A stretch of 64,000 nt of DNA from Mayfieldus sp963740555 (GCA_963740555.1 CAVUES010000010.1:1-64000); one strand, 5' to 3'; numbered from the stretch's first letter, positions 1-8,520 are shown. Translations and numbers: made by a program. The notes: generated by a model not told the origin, from the sequence alone.

Positions 1-50
1 TTTGCGCGAGGAGGAGCAGCCCTGGCGGTTTCCGCCGACGTCGACGTGCC

Positions 51-290
51 TCAGATGGCGTTGCCCGAGGGCGGGCGCTCCTGTGGCGCCGCCGAGACTG
101 CTCCGGGCCAGCTGAAGAGATCCCAGTCTTTTGCGTGACCGTCCCGGGGCCGAGACATGTAGCGGCCTTCGGGCATTCCACCGTTCTTCTGCTCCAAGGC
201 GTTGAAGGCGGCATCCCGGGTGGACCCCTTGCAGTGCCCGCTCGCCTTCCACTTGCCCTCGACGTTCTTGTACCTGAAGTCGAAGACCAT
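51..290 (-). CDS. Small hypothetical protein
   Basis: A 79-residue open frame starting at ATG with only a weak GTAGGCGG sequence upstream. I do not recognise the family. The protein is hydrophilic, with an aromatic and basic N-terminal half and no membrane segment or signal peptide. It has one Cys. Amino-acid use looks like a real protein rather than an antisense frame: few Arg/Pro runs until the last 15 residues. It faces the DUF2294 gene, so the roughly 115 bases between them would hold divergent promoters. It could still be spurious. Confidence 0.45.
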   Translation of the reverse strand: MVFDFRYKNVEGKWKASGHCKGSTRDAAFNALEQKNGGMPEGRYMSRPRDGHAKDWDLFSWPGAVSAAPQERPPSGNAI

Positions 291-406
291 CCGCCTACGG
301 TAATCGATACGCCACAGCCCGAGCGGTCGGCGCTACCGTTTGGCACCGACCTTCATTGCAATTCCGTGGCGCAGTTGACGGCGCTGCGACGACAGTAAGG
401 ATCGCC

Positions 407-850
407 ATGGAGAGCCAAGAGCTTGACCCGAAGGGTGCTGCGGAGATGGGCGAGCCTCGCGGGGACGGGGACGGCACGCTGCGGGCGGACATATCGAGGG
501 CGATGGTCGGCCTTTACAAGGAGCATTACGGCAAGGGGCCAGTTCGCTGTCGCACCTACGTTGAGCCCGAACTGGTCCTCGTCGTCCTGGGCGAGGGCTA
601 CACGGCAGCCGAGCAGACGATGTTTGAAGCCGGCAGCTGGCATGAGGTTCGCAGCGCCCGCCAGATCTGGCAGGACAGCATGGAGGAGCGCTTTGTCACC
701 ACGATCGAGGAGCTGACCGGGCGCAAGGTCGAGGCCTTCATGAGCGCCAACCGCCAGGACCCCGACTTCGCGGTGGAGATCTTCGTGCTCGAGCGCCAAG
801 CGGGAGATGAGGAAGGGGGCAATCCTGAGCGTCCCCGCAGGGCTGCGTAG
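407..850 (+). CDS. DUF2294 domain protein
   Basis: This 147-residue protein matches the DUF2294 pattern as I know it: an N-terminal helix of the type RAMVGLYKEHYGKGP, then RTYVEPELVLVVL, a mid region with EAG and QD, an ELTGRKVEAFMS segment, and a C-terminal strand DPDFAVEIFVLE. The domain is small, soluble and of unknown biochemical role, and is widespread in Firmicutes and Actinobacteria. The ATG at 407 was chosen because TAAGGA lies six bases upstream. An upstream ATG at 356 would add 17 residues of non-conserved sequence. The last 17 residues are a charged tail. No partner gene is evident. Confidence 0.8.
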   Translation: MESQELDPKGAAEMGEPRGDGDGTLRADISRAMVGLYKEHYGKGPVRCRTYVEPELVLVVLGEGYTAAEQTMFEAGSWHEVRSARQIWQDSMEERFVTTIEELTGRKVEAFMSANRQDPDFAVEIFVLERQAGDEEGGNPERPRRAA

Positions 851-1045
851 AACCTTCTAAGCGCGGGTAATCTAGGTGCAGGAGGGCGCCCGGCGGGCCC
901 GGTCCTCCGAGGATTGCGGAGGGTGGTTGGCTAACCCACCCCCACATAGGAGGTGCCAGGAACTTCGGCGCTCTCTCCTTTTTGATTCCAATCGTCGGCC
1001 CCGTTGCTTTGGACGACAACCGCGGCTATATGCAGCCCGGCGCGG

Positions 1046-1562
1046 CTAGCCCAACCAGTCGTCAGGGAAGACGCATACGGCCAGCTTCGAGAAGTCGCCC
1101 GAGTCGCGGATCGCCTCCGCCGCGTCGACCGCCGCCGCCACCGCCACCCAGGCGAGGCGCGAGCCGACGCTGACCCGCTGCGCCCCCGCCTCGGCCATCT
1201 CGCTTATCGAGAGGCCCGAGCGGGCGAGGACGTTGAGCGGCTTTCCGGTCGCGTCGGAGATCGCGCGGATCTGCTCGGTGCTTCCCAGGCCGGGGGCGTA
1301 GAGGACGTCGGCGCCGGCCTCCTCGTAGGCCTTGAGACGGACAATGGTGTCGTCGAGGTCGGGGTTGTCATGCCTGATCGAGGGTGACGTTCCCGTCGAG
1401 CTTGCCGAGGGTGAAGGCCATGCCGCCGCTAGTGGTCGCGAGCGCCTTAAAGCCGAGGTGCTGGAGCACCTTGGCCGAGCCCGCGTCCCACGGGTTCGGG
1501 ATAACGAACGGATCACCCTCGTGCAGGGCGCGGAACGTCTCGGCTTGCTCCGACTGCGACAT
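1046..1562 (-). pseudogene. Isocitrate lyase/PEP mutase family, internally deleted
   Basis: The N-terminal 64 codons (1562 down to 1371) encode a typical family start: ALHEGDPFVIPNPWDAGSAK, then ALATTSGGMAFTLG. They run into a stop at 1368. In a different frame the sequence resumes at about 1374 with the C-terminal part: HDNPDLDDTIVRLKAYEEAG, GADVLYAPGL, a segment with NVLARSG, and GAQRVSVGSRLAWVA. Compared with the usual 250-280 residues, about 80 central residues are missing. These normally carry the metal-binding and catalytic part of the barrel. A deletion plus frameshift therefore leaves a non-functional gene. The join could also be an assembly collapse, but no repeat is visible there. 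Confidence 0.8.
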
Positions 1563-1764
1563 CGGACGAGCCTATCGAGGGGTCTAGGGGTCTTTCCGGT
1601 TGGGCACAAACTTCGCTGAAGGAGTCGCGCCGGCGCCTCGGGCACTTTCACGGGACGCGACCGTTGTTGTGTCAAAGGCTCCACCGGCTTCAGGGTCGAG
1701 CGGCGTGGGTGTCACGACTTGACGCGAGAATCACCTTCTACGGGGCGACCGCGTGACCTAAGAG

Positions 1765-2331
1765 ATGACCGACTCGACATGGCTAATCATTGAGTACTGC
1801 TGGATTGCCTGGGTGGTCTTTTGGGCGGTCATGGCCTTTACGACCAAGCGTACGATCGAGCGCAGCGGAGTCGTCGGGTATCGCCTGGTAGCGCTCATCC
1901 TTATCGCTGGATGGGTCTCCGCCGGGCGGCTCTTGCACATTTCCTCTGAGTCACAGCTTTGGCAGACAACGCTCGCGTTGGGAGTCGTGACCGATTGCAT
2001 CGTTGTGGCAGGAGCCGCCTTCACGGTTTGGGCGCGGATCACGCTGGGTCGCAACTGGAGCGCAGAGGTGACGGTCAAGCAAGATCATGAGCTGATTGAG
2101 TCTGGCCCGTATGCGCTAGCGCGGCATCCGATCTACACCGGCCTGATCTTCATGGGGCTCGGAACGGCGATCAACTACGGGCGGGCTATCGGCTTTGCCC
2201 TCCTCTTGTCGGTATGCGGCGCTGTGTGGTGGAAGGCCCGGCAAGAGGAGCGGATCATGAGCAGGCACTTTCCCGACGCCTACGCCGAGTACAAAATGCG
2301 CGTCCGCGCGATCATCCCATTCTTGCTGTAG
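1765..2331 (+). CDS. Isoprenylcysteine carboxyl methyltransferase-like membrane protein
   Basis: 188 residues with four to five hydrophobic segments (about residues 8-26, 37-54, 68-90 and two near 130-150). The C-terminal signature of the ICMT/PEMT-like family is present: GRNWSAEVTVKQDHELIESG, then GPYALARHPIYTG, and a late EERIMSRHFPDAYAEY. In characterised relatives this part binds S-adenosylmethionine at the membrane. Family members methylate isoprenylcysteine or small lipophilic substrates, and the bacterial substrates are mostly unknown. AAGAG precedes the ATG closely. It stands alone, convergent with the AhpD-like gene. The substrate cannot be told from sequence. Confidence 0.8.
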   Translation: MTDSTWLIIEYCWIAWVVFWAVMAFTTKRTIERSGVVGYRLVALILIAGWVSAGRLLHISSESQLWQTTLALGVVTDCIVVAGAAFTVWARITLGRNWSAEVTVKQDHELIESGPYALARHPIYTGLIFMGLGTAINYGRAIGFALLLSVCGAVWWKARQEERIMSRHFPDAYAEYKMRVRAIIPFLL

Positions 2332-2357
2332 TCACCAGCGCGGCTGTGGTGAGCGGC

Positions 2358-2864
2358 TTAGCGGGTGCCGTTTCCCGCTGTTGCGGTGGAACGCAGGCGA
2401 TCGAATAGCTCCTCCGCCGTGTTCGCAGACAAGTTGGCGAGGGCCATTGCTCGTGCGACGGCGTCGACGGCGGCCAGCTCATCCGGCGCCAGGTAGTCGG
2501 CCGCGCTAGCGGCCAGATCAGCAGAGATCGGGCCGCGAAAGCGTGCTTCGGCCAGCGCCGCAGCGTAGGCGACGGCTGCACGGTTGCGATCGTCGAGGGC
2601 TCCCAGGTCGCCCAGGCCGATCGCCTCAAGATCGTCCGAGGAAACCCCCGCGCGGCCCGCCCAGCGCTCATGAACGAGGGTGCAGCCGCGGCAGGAGTTC
2701 ACACGGCTGACGGCGACCATGACCCGCTCACGCAGGTCTGGATCGAGGCCGCCGCGACTGTAGGCGGCGGTTAGCGTCCGGCCCCGCCGCGCTACGCCGA
2801 GTAGGTCGCGGATCGCCTCGACTGGCGAGGTGAAGGTGCGGGGCGATCGGCGAGGGGTGGACAT
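2358..2864 (-). CDS. Carboxymuconolactone decarboxylase family (AhpD-like) protein
   Basis: 168 residues. The central motif SRVNSCRGCTLVHERWA has the CxxC plus downstream His of the AhpD branch of the CMD family. AhpD proteins are disulfide reductases or peroxidases, whereas true 4-carboxymuconolactone decarboxylases lack the CxxC. A redox role is therefore more likely than a part in the protocatechuate pathway encoded 10 kb away. The rest is all-helical with an Ala-rich C-terminal half, as usual for the fold. It lies on the same strand as and downstream of the sulfatase gene (65-base gap), so it could be the last gene of that operon. Confidence 0.8.
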   Translation of the reverse strand: MSTPRRSPRTFTSPVEAIRDLLGVARRGRTLTAAYSRGGLDPDLRERVMVAVSRVNSCRGCTLVHERWAGRAGVSSDDLEAIGLGDLGALDDRNRAAVAYAAALAEARFRGPISADLAASAADYLAPDELAAVDAVARAMALANLSANTAEELFDRLRSTATAGNGTR

Positions 2865-2929
2865 AGCCAGACAGGAGATGATCCCGAATCGGGCCGTCGA
2901 TGTCGCCGCGGGAGGGCCGACGTTTGCCT

Positions 2930-4543
2930 TCAGAGCGGCCGCAAGCGCTTCTTCTCGACCCGGGCCAGCTTGCGCTTGAGGCGCCGGAACTGCCTCTCCT
3001 GCTCGGGGGTGCGCTTGTAGCCCTTACGGGCGAGGTTCTTGCGCTCCAGCGGGTCCCTCTTCAGGTCGTACATCTCCCACACGGTCCGGGCCTTGCCGTT
3101 GGCGTCGTAGTACCTGGCGAGCTTCCAGCGGGGCTCGCGGATCGAGACGATGTGGTTGGGCGGCTTCGGATAGGGGCCGGACTTCTGGCCGGACTGGAAG
3201 TCGTCGTAGGTGAAGACGATGTAGCCCTGCTTGATCCGAGTCTTGGGGTTGGCGAGCAGCTTCGAGTAGTCCTTGCCCTGCCAATCGGCGCGCGCCGCCG
3301 GGGGCGCGCCTGCGATCGAAGCCAGGGTCGGCAGGAAGTCGACATGGGAGACGAGCTGCTTTGAGACCCGCGGGCGCGGGTAGAGCATCGGGTTCGAGTA
3401 GACGAGCGGGACCCGCAGCGACTCCTCGTAGAAGTTGAAGTTCTTCTGGCGCAGGCCGCCGTGGGCGAGGCCCATCTCGCCGTGGTCGGCGGTCTTGATT
3501 ACGAGCGTGTTGTCGAGCAGGCCCGTCGAGGCGAGCGCGTCGAGGATCTGGACCAGGTAGGCATCGGAAGAGCGAATCAGGTTGCCGTAGAAGTTCAGGT
3601 AGGCACGCTTCTGCTGCGGCGTCCTCGGGTGGCCGGTGAGGTTGAAGATCCGCCGGAACTCGCGCTGCACCCTCGGCTTCGTCTTCAGGTCCTCGTTGAC
3701 GGTGGCGGGCATGCGGATCGTTCCCTGGGTCCAGGAGTCGTCGTAGCCGGCGTCGATGTAGGTCTTCGGGTAGAAGAGGACATCGTGGGGGTTGACCAGG
3801 GAAACGACCATGAAGAAGGGCTGCTGGCCCGCGGCCGCCGAGCTCAGGTATTGGAGGACGCCCTCGGTGCCTGAGGCCGTGTCGCCGACCGAGTTCATGT
3901 AGCGGCCGTCGTTGTTGGTGCTGCCGCCTCCGGCCTGGTCGATGTCCTGGTTGGCGCCGCCGTCGGGCGGATCCCAGCGCTCGAAGCCGTACTTCTGGAG
4001 GTCGGCCGGCGTGAACTGCGAGCCGGCCGGCTTCGAGCAGTGCCACTTGCCCTTGTAGACGACGTTGTAGCCGGCCGCCGACATCACCGAGGCGGCGTTC
4101 TTGAGGCCGGGCGGCAGCTCGACCTGCGGATACTGGTCTGCGGGCATGTCCTCCTCGAGCGTGTACTTGACGCCGTGCTGGGCGGGGAAGTAACCGCTGA
4201 ACAGCGTCGAGCGCGCCGGCGAGCACATGCAGGCGTTGGTGAACGCGTTGCGGAAGCTGAGGCCGTTTTGGACAAGTCGGGCGTAGCCGGGCAGGTTCTG
4301 CCGCGCCCAGCCGCGCGGGAAGTGCTGGATCGCCCGGTCCTGGTCGGTGATGAACAGCAGCACGTTCATCTTGCCGGCGCTCTCGGTGGCGGCCCCCGAG
4401 GCGAGCGGCGCGTACCTGCCGAGAAGTAGGGCGGGAGTAGCCGCCGCGGCAGAGACAAGCAGCTGCTTGCGGGTCAGTGCCCCAGTTCGTTCGTCTCGCT
4501 CCGGCACCGACGAGATTGTTGCCGACGGGGGTCTGCGGCGCAA
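2930..4543 (-). CDS. Secreted sulfatase (formylglycine type)
   Basis: 537 residues. It has an N-terminal export signal with basic residues and a hydrophobic stretch (about 24-50, TRKQLLVSAAAATPALLLGR). Its LTRKQLL segment is a loose Tat-like motif. The catalytic Cys of the CSPAR sulfatase signature is residue 107; it would be converted to formylglycine. Metal and substrate residues typical of the family follow: FITDQD near 65, YKGKWH, and TADHGEMG. Length suits type I sulfatases. The start is uncertain: TTG at 4543 and GTG at 4507 both lack a good ribosome site. It lies about 55 bases after the HAD gene on the same strand, at the end of the phosphotransferase/carboxylase operon. A role in removing sulfate from aryl sulfates is an inference from context only. 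The maturation enzyme is not in this window. Confidence 0.85.
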   Translation of the reverse strand: MRRRPPSATISSVPERDERTGALTRKQLLVSAAAATPALLLGRYAPLASGAATESAGKMNVLLFITDQDRAIQHFPRGWARQNLPGYARLVQNGLSFRNAFTNACMCSPARSTLFSGYFPAQHGVKYTLEEDMPADQYPQVELPPGLKNAASVMSAAGYNVVYKGKWHCSKPAGSQFTPADLQKYGFERWDPPDGGANQDIDQAGGGSTNNDGRYMNSVGDTASGTEGVLQYLSSAAAGQQPFFMVVSLVNPHDVLFYPKTYIDAGYDDSWTQGTIRMPATVNEDLKTKPRVQREFRRIFNLTGHPRTPQQKRAYLNFYGNLIRSSDAYLVQILDALASTGLLDNTLVIKTADHGEMGLAHGGLRQKNFNFYEESLRVPLVYSNPMLYPRPRVSKQLVSHVDFLPTLASIAGAPPAARADWQGKDYSKLLANPKTRIKQGYIVFTYDDFQSGQKSGPYPKPPNHIVSIREPRWKLARYYDANGKARTVWEMYDLKRDPLERKNLARKGYKRTPEQERQFRRLKRKLARVEKKRLRPL

Positions 4544-4597
4544 AGCCGTCGCTTCGCAAGGGTGGCCGGGTGTTCTATCCGAACGGGGCGCTCGGGC

Positions 4598-5414
4598 CTA
4601 AAGCCAGGCGAGAAGCTCCTCGACCCCGTCGATCACCGCGTCGGGGCGGGCATGCTCCGGCACGCTGCTCGATGTCCACCTCGCCGCTGAGGCCGCTGCG
4701 GACAAGGATCGTGCGCGATCCGCCGAGCTTTCCGAGGCCGATGTCCATGTCGATGTCGTCGCCGATCACCGCCACCTGCTCGGAGGCGACGCCGAGCCGC
4801 GCCGACACCTCCCGCACGGCGACCTCCGAGGGCTTGCCGACGACGATCGGATCGACCTCGGTGACCTTGGCGATCGCGGCGGTGACCATCGCCCCCTTGC
4901 TGAAGATCAGCCCGTTTGCGCCCCAATAGCCGGGGCCGTAGTTGGCGGTCAGCAGCGGCGCTCCGCGCATCACCGCCCGCGCGGCGCGCTCGGCCTCGTC
5001 GAGGTCGACCTGCTCGACATGGGTGACGAAGATCGCCCCGGCGTCCTCGTCCTCGGTCAACGAGATGCCCTCGCGCGCCATCCGCTCCTTGGTCGAGTCC
5101 GAGCCGAAGACCATCACCGACTGCCCCGCGTGGTTCCGCTTCAGATAACTGAGCGCGCAGCAGACCGGCGTCAGCACCTCGCGGGCGCTTACCGGTAGGC
5201 CGTCCTCGGTGAGCCCCGCCGCGAACTCCGCCGGCGTCAGGTGGCTGCCGTTGGTGAACAAGACCAGCGGGCGACTCGACGCCCGGATCGCTTCCAGCAC
5301 CTGCACCGCCCCCGGCAATGGCTCGGAGCGGAAGTCGGCGCCACGATGGACCATCGAGCCGTCGATGTCGAAGACGAAGCCGCCGACGTCGTCAAGAGCC
5401 GCTCTAGGCCGCAC
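4598..5414 (-). CDS. HAD-IIA family phosphatase (NagD-like), one-base frameshift near the end
   Basis: The frame opens at GTG 5414, overlapping the stop of the carboxyltransferase gene by 11 bases. Motif I is FVFDIDGSM (nucleophile D16, acid D18). Motif II is VLFTNGS, and the C-terminal part has VVGKPSE and VIGDDIDMDIGLGKLGG (motif IV). This is the layout of HAD-IIA phosphatases such as NagD. As written, the frame runs to 4575 with a nonsense tail. Dropping one base at about 4664 restores a normal ending (VPEHARPDAVIDGVEELLAWL) and a stop at 4598. Read with its neighbours, the phosphatase could remove the phosphate placed on a phenol by the phosphotransferase. Its true substrate is not known. 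Confidence 0.85.
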
Positions 5415-6897
5415 GGCGCCACACCACCAGGTCGTCGTCTGTCTCGACCCGCAGGTAGGTGATCGACTCGCGCTTCGCCACCTCGTTCAGCAGCCTCACC
5501 AGCGGGTCCTGCCCGGGGCGCGCGGCGGGTGGTGCCGGCCGCTTCTTGCTTCGCCCTTCCACCATCGCGTCGACCTGCTCGGCGGGCATCGTCAGCCGCA
5601 GCAGCAGCTCCTCCTCGGAGATCCGCGAGCCGAAGCGCTCCCGCGCACCCTCCAGGCTCAGCGGCTCGAGATCGCGCAGCTCCGCGGCCCGCGGTCGTGA
5701 CAGCACCCGCTCGGCGACCTGCGGATCGACGGGCGCCACCGGCTCGTAGAAGTGGCCGAGGAAGTAGCGCACCATCTCATCGGAGACGTTGGTCCAACGC
5801 TGCTCGGAGATCACGTTCATCACCGCCTGCGTGGCGACCAGCTGCGACACCGGCGTGACCATGATCGGGTAGCCCATCTCCGCCCGCACCCGCGTTACCT
5901 CCTCCAGCGTGGCGTCGAAGAGCTCCGGCCGTCGCTGCTCCTCGAGCATGCGCTTCGTGGTGGTCACCATCCCTCCCGGCATCTGGTGGCGGTAGTAGGC
6001 GGCGTCGTATTCGGCCGGTGCGCCGCGCGGCAGCCCGCGCTCGCGGGCCAGCTCGGAGAAGTGCTCGCTGACCTTCTCCAGCGCCTCGAGGTCGAGGCGG
6101 TGCGAGCAGCCCTCGGCCTCAAGGTTTCGGAGTGTCTCCCCGACCGGCGGGTTCGAGGTTCCGTCGGCGAGCGGCGGGACCGCCGTGTGCAGGACGCGAA
6201 TCCCGGCCCGCAGCCCCTCCACGTAGGCAAGCGGGCCGAGCCCGATCGTGCAGTGGCTGTGCAGCTCAACCGGGCGGGGGTCGAAGGCGGCGATGAACTT
6301 CGGCACCAGCTCGCGCACCGCGTCGGCGGTCAGCAGGCCGCCGGGGTCCTTGAGGTAGAGGCGGTCGATGTGCTCGGAGGCGGCCACTGCCTCCGCGCGC
6401 TCGGCGTAGTAGTCGTGCGTGTGCACGGGGCTGATCGAGTAGGTCAGCCCGACCACGACCTCCTCGACCCCCTCCTCGCGGGCGATCCGGGCCAGCCGCA
6501 GCAGCGTCTCCGGGTCGTTGGAGGGCTCGGCGATCTGAAAGCGCCGGATTCCGTTGCGGACCACGAGCCTGAAGACGAGGCGGATCACGTCCTCGCCCGC
6601 CGGCGTCCAGGAGATGAAGCGCATGCCGGTGGTGATGAAGTCAAGCGGCGTGTTCGGCATCGCGGCGCTGACCAGCCTGATGCGCTCCCATGGGTCCTCG
6701 CGGTGGAAGCGCACCGAGACCGCCATGTGGGTGCTGGAGGTGAAGTCGAGGGCATGGAACCCGACCCGGTCCATGGTCGGGGCGATGCCGAGGACGTCGG
6801 GTGTCGTCAGCCCGGTTGCGCTCCAGAGGCTCTGATTGCCGTCGCGAGTCGTGGTGTCGACGATGTCGACCAAATCATTTGTTCGCGCTCCGCCCAC
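5404..6897 (-). CDS. Biotin-dependent carboxyltransferase subunit (PycB/OadA-like)
   Basis: 497 residues from GTG 6897, chosen because AAGGAG sits seven bases upstream. It belongs to the DRE-TIM metallolyase type carboxyltransferase family of pyruvate carboxylase and oxaloacetate decarboxylase. Visible landmarks are VDTTTRDGNQSLW (catalytic RDG), DRLYLKDPGGLLT (metal-site Lys region), and VELHSHCTIGLG with the two metal-binding His. After the barrel a PYC-OADA-like domain runs from about residue 300. There is no biotin domain in the protein; the carrier is the next gene upstream, two bases away. Placed after a split phosphotransferase, it is a candidate for carboxylating a phosphorylated aryl ketone as in acetovanillone catabolism. 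A pyruvate or oxaloacetate substrate remains possible. Confidence 0.85.
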   Translation of the reverse strand: MGGARTNDLVDIVDTTTRDGNQSLWSATGLTTPDVLGIAPTMDRVGFHALDFTSSTHMAVSVRFHREDPWERIRLVSAAMPNTPLDFITTGMRFISWTPAGEDVIRLVFRLVVRNGIRRFQIAEPSNDPETLLRLARIAREEGVEEVVVGLTYSISPVHTHDYYAERAEAVAASEHIDRLYLKDPGGLLTADAVRELVPKFIAAFDPRPVELHSHCTIGLGPLAYVEGLRAGIRVLHTAVPPLADGTSNPPVGETLRNLEAEGCSHRLDLEALEKVSEHFSELARERGLPRGAPAEYDAAYYRHQMPGGMVTTTKRMLEEQRRPELFDATLEEVTRVRAEMGYPIMVTPVSQLVATQAVMNVISEQRWTNVSDEMVRYFLGHFYEPVAPVDPQVAERVLSRPRAAELRDLEPLSLEGARERFGSRISEEELLLRLTMPAEQVDAMVEGRSKKRPAPPAARPGQDPLVRLLNEVAKRESITYLRVETDDDLVVWRRAA

Positions 6898-6899
6898 AA

Positions 6900-7370
6900 T
6901 CAAGCTCCTTGATCGAGCGTCGCGCTCACGGCTCTGACCCGAAAGAGGGGCTGGCCCTCTTCGACCAGCTGCGCATTCTCGGCGCACACCTCGACGATCG
7001 TCCCGGACACCCCGGCGCGGATCGAATTCATCATCTTCATCACCTCGATGATGCCGACGACGGTGTCGGGCTCCACCTCCGCGCCGACCTCGACGAAGGG
7101 CTCGGCGCTGGGCCCGTCGGCGGCGTAGAAGGTGCCGAGCATCGGGGCGGCGATTGTTTGCGCTCCGGCGGAGGGCCGGGCGGCGCTTGGCTCGGCGGGC
7201 GGCGGTTTCGGGGCTCGCGCCGCGGGCGGCTCGTCGGGCGCCTCATCCGGCGGGGCGCCGCCGCGACGGACGTGCAGCTTGAATCCCCGCGTCTCGACCC
7301 GCAGCTCGTCGAGGTCCGACTCGTCGATGATCCGCAGGATCTCGCGGACGTCCTCGTCGCTCAGCGCCAT
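6900..7370 (-). CDS. Biotin carboxyl carrier protein
   Basis: 156 residues. Residues 1-37 form the short N-terminal helical part seen in AccB proteins. Residues 38-70 are an Ala/Pro-rich flexible linker. Residues 73-152 are a biotinyl domain with GTFYAADGPSAEPFVEVG, and the biotin Lys (K112) sits in EVMKMMNS. The usual Ala before Met is Val here. The ATG overlaps the stop of the upstream ATP-grasp gene by one base, and the carboxyltransferase starts two bases after this gene, so the three are co-translated. No biotin carboxylase gene lies in the operon. The carrier must be charged by a subunit encoded elsewhere, perhaps the housekeeping one. Confidence 0.9.
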   Translation of the reverse strand: MALSDEDVREILRIIDESDLDELRVETRGFKLHVRRGGAPPDEAPDEPPAARAPKPPPAEPSAARPSAGAQTIAAPMLGTFYAADGPSAEPFVEVGAEVEPDTVVGIIEVMKMMNSIRAGVSGTIVEVCAENAQLVEEGQPLFRVRAVSATLDQGA

Positions 7371-8446
7371 CAGCGTTCGGGACGGTCGCGGTCGGCGCCG
7401 AAGGTGCTCATCACCAGCTCGATCGCGCTACGCCGGCGTTTCTCCCCCGCCTCCAGCTTGGGGGTGGCGGTGACGGGGCGTGACTGGAGCACGAAGAGGC
7501 TCCGCGGCGGCTCCGCCGCGCGCGCGATCGCCCACTCGATGTCCTGGTGGGATCCGAAATGCCGCTCGACCCGCTCCGCGACGTCGAGCAGCTCGCCGAG
7601 CCGCTCACCGTCGAGGCAGGCTGCCCCCTGCCGCTCGGGCGGGACCTCGGCGCGCCGCGTGCCCGGCCCGCTCGGATCGGGCAGGTACTCGACCTGCTTG
7701 GGCCCGACCATCTGGTGCAGGACCTCGCGCGTCACCTTGCTGACCCGATACTCGTCCGGCGTCACCTCGCCGGCTACCACGCCGATGCCGAGGCCCCAGC
7801 TCGCGTTCACCGCCAGGGTGCTCGGGTCGCCGCTGACCGGATTGCAGGTGAACATCACGCCCGAGATCGCCGCGTCGACCATCGCCTGCACCGCCACTCC
7901 CATCGCCGGGGCGGCGCCCGTCGCAGCGATGCGTGCGCGGTAGCTGATCGCCTCGGGGCTGTAGAGGCTGGCCCAGCAGTCGCGCACGGCGTCGCAGACG
8001 CCCTCGGCGCCGCGAACCCAGAGGTAGGTCTCCTGCTGGCCGGCGAACGTCGCCTCGTGGCTGTCCTCCCCCAGGGCGCTGGAGCGCACAGCGACCGGAA
8101 GGTCCGGGTCGCCGGCCGCCTTCGCGAGCGCGGCGTAATGCTCGGAGATCTCAGCCTGGACGGCTTGCGGGACCTGCGCCGCCCGCAGGCGGTCGGTGAT
8201 CCTCGCCGAGGAGGTCCGCACCGAACCGACGTCTTCGGGGTCGATGCCGGCGAGCTGCTGCGCCAGCTGCTCGTCGAGCCCCTCGCCGCCGAGAAAGGCC
8301 CGGAATGCGTCGACCGAGACGGCGAAGCCGGGAGGCACCGGGATCTGGCTCGCGATCAGCTCGCCGAGGCTGACGCTCTTGCCGCCGAACAGCGGCTCGT
8401 CGCCGCGGCGCAGCTCTTCGAGCGGACGCGTGTACTCGCTGCCCAT
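7370..8446 (-). CDS. PEP/pyruvate-binding (ATP-grasp) subunit of a split phosphotransferase
   Basis: 358 residues covering only the N-terminal nucleotide-binding domain of PEP synthase and pyruvate phosphate dikinase. Seen are FGGKSVSLGELIASQIPVPP, AVRSSALGEDSHEATFAGQQ, an MFTCNPVSGD segment, the strand-loop ASWGLGIGVVAGEVTPDEY, and the closing DIEWAI...LFVLQSRPVT. The swivelling His domain is absent here and is encoded by the gene just upstream. This two-protein arrangement is known from phenylphosphate synthase and from the HpeHI/AcvAB kinases that phosphorylate phenolic ketones. ATG 8446 fits the start of the domain; a GTG lies a few codons upstream. The substrate is inferred from neighbours, not from residues. 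Confidence 0.85.
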   Translation of the reverse strand: MGSEYTRPLEELRRGDEPLFGGKSVSLGELIASQIPVPPGFAVSVDAFRAFLGGEGLDEQLAQQLAGIDPEDVGSVRTSSARITDRLRAAQVPQAVQAEISEHYAALAKAAGDPDLPVAVRSSALGEDSHEATFAGQQETYLWVRGAEGVCDAVRDCWASLYSPEAISYRARIAATGAAPAMGVAVQAMVDAAISGVMFTCNPVSGDPSTLAVNASWGLGIGVVAGEVTPDEYRVSKVTREVLHQMVGPKQVEYLPDPSGPGTRRAEVPPERQGAACLDGERLGELLDVAERVERHFGSHQDIEWAIARAAEPPRSLFVLQSRPVTATPKLEAGEKRRRSAIELVMSTFGADRDRPER

Positions 8447-8460
8447 CGTCACCACACCCA

Positions 8461-8520
8461 CCAGCCTCTCGCTTCGCAATCGCGGGCTTCGCCCGCTCTG
8501 CTCAGCGCCATCATCCCTGG
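8461..8520. repeat. Palindromic intergenic repeat, family 2 copy A
   Basis: The gap between the two phosphotransferase genes is filled by a hairpin, GCGGGC-ttc-GCCCGC (8482-8496). It is flanked by TCGCAATCG on the left and TCTGCTCAGCGCCATCATCC on the right. The same flanks surround a different hairpin at 40474-40518. Sharing of flanks with a changed stem marks a dispersed REP-like element rather than a terminator. It could still attenuate or stabilise the mRNA between two co-transcribed genes. Confidence 0.6.

Noticed and set aside
2358..2864. Second pcaC for the protocatechuate pathway
   Set aside because: The CxxC with a following His marks the AhpD-like redox branch, and it is not in the pca operon.
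5752..6912. A 386-codon plus-strand frame opposite the carboxyltransferase
   Set aside because: Antisense frame rich in Arg, Gly and His with no ribosome site. The minus strand encodes a complete conserved enzyme.
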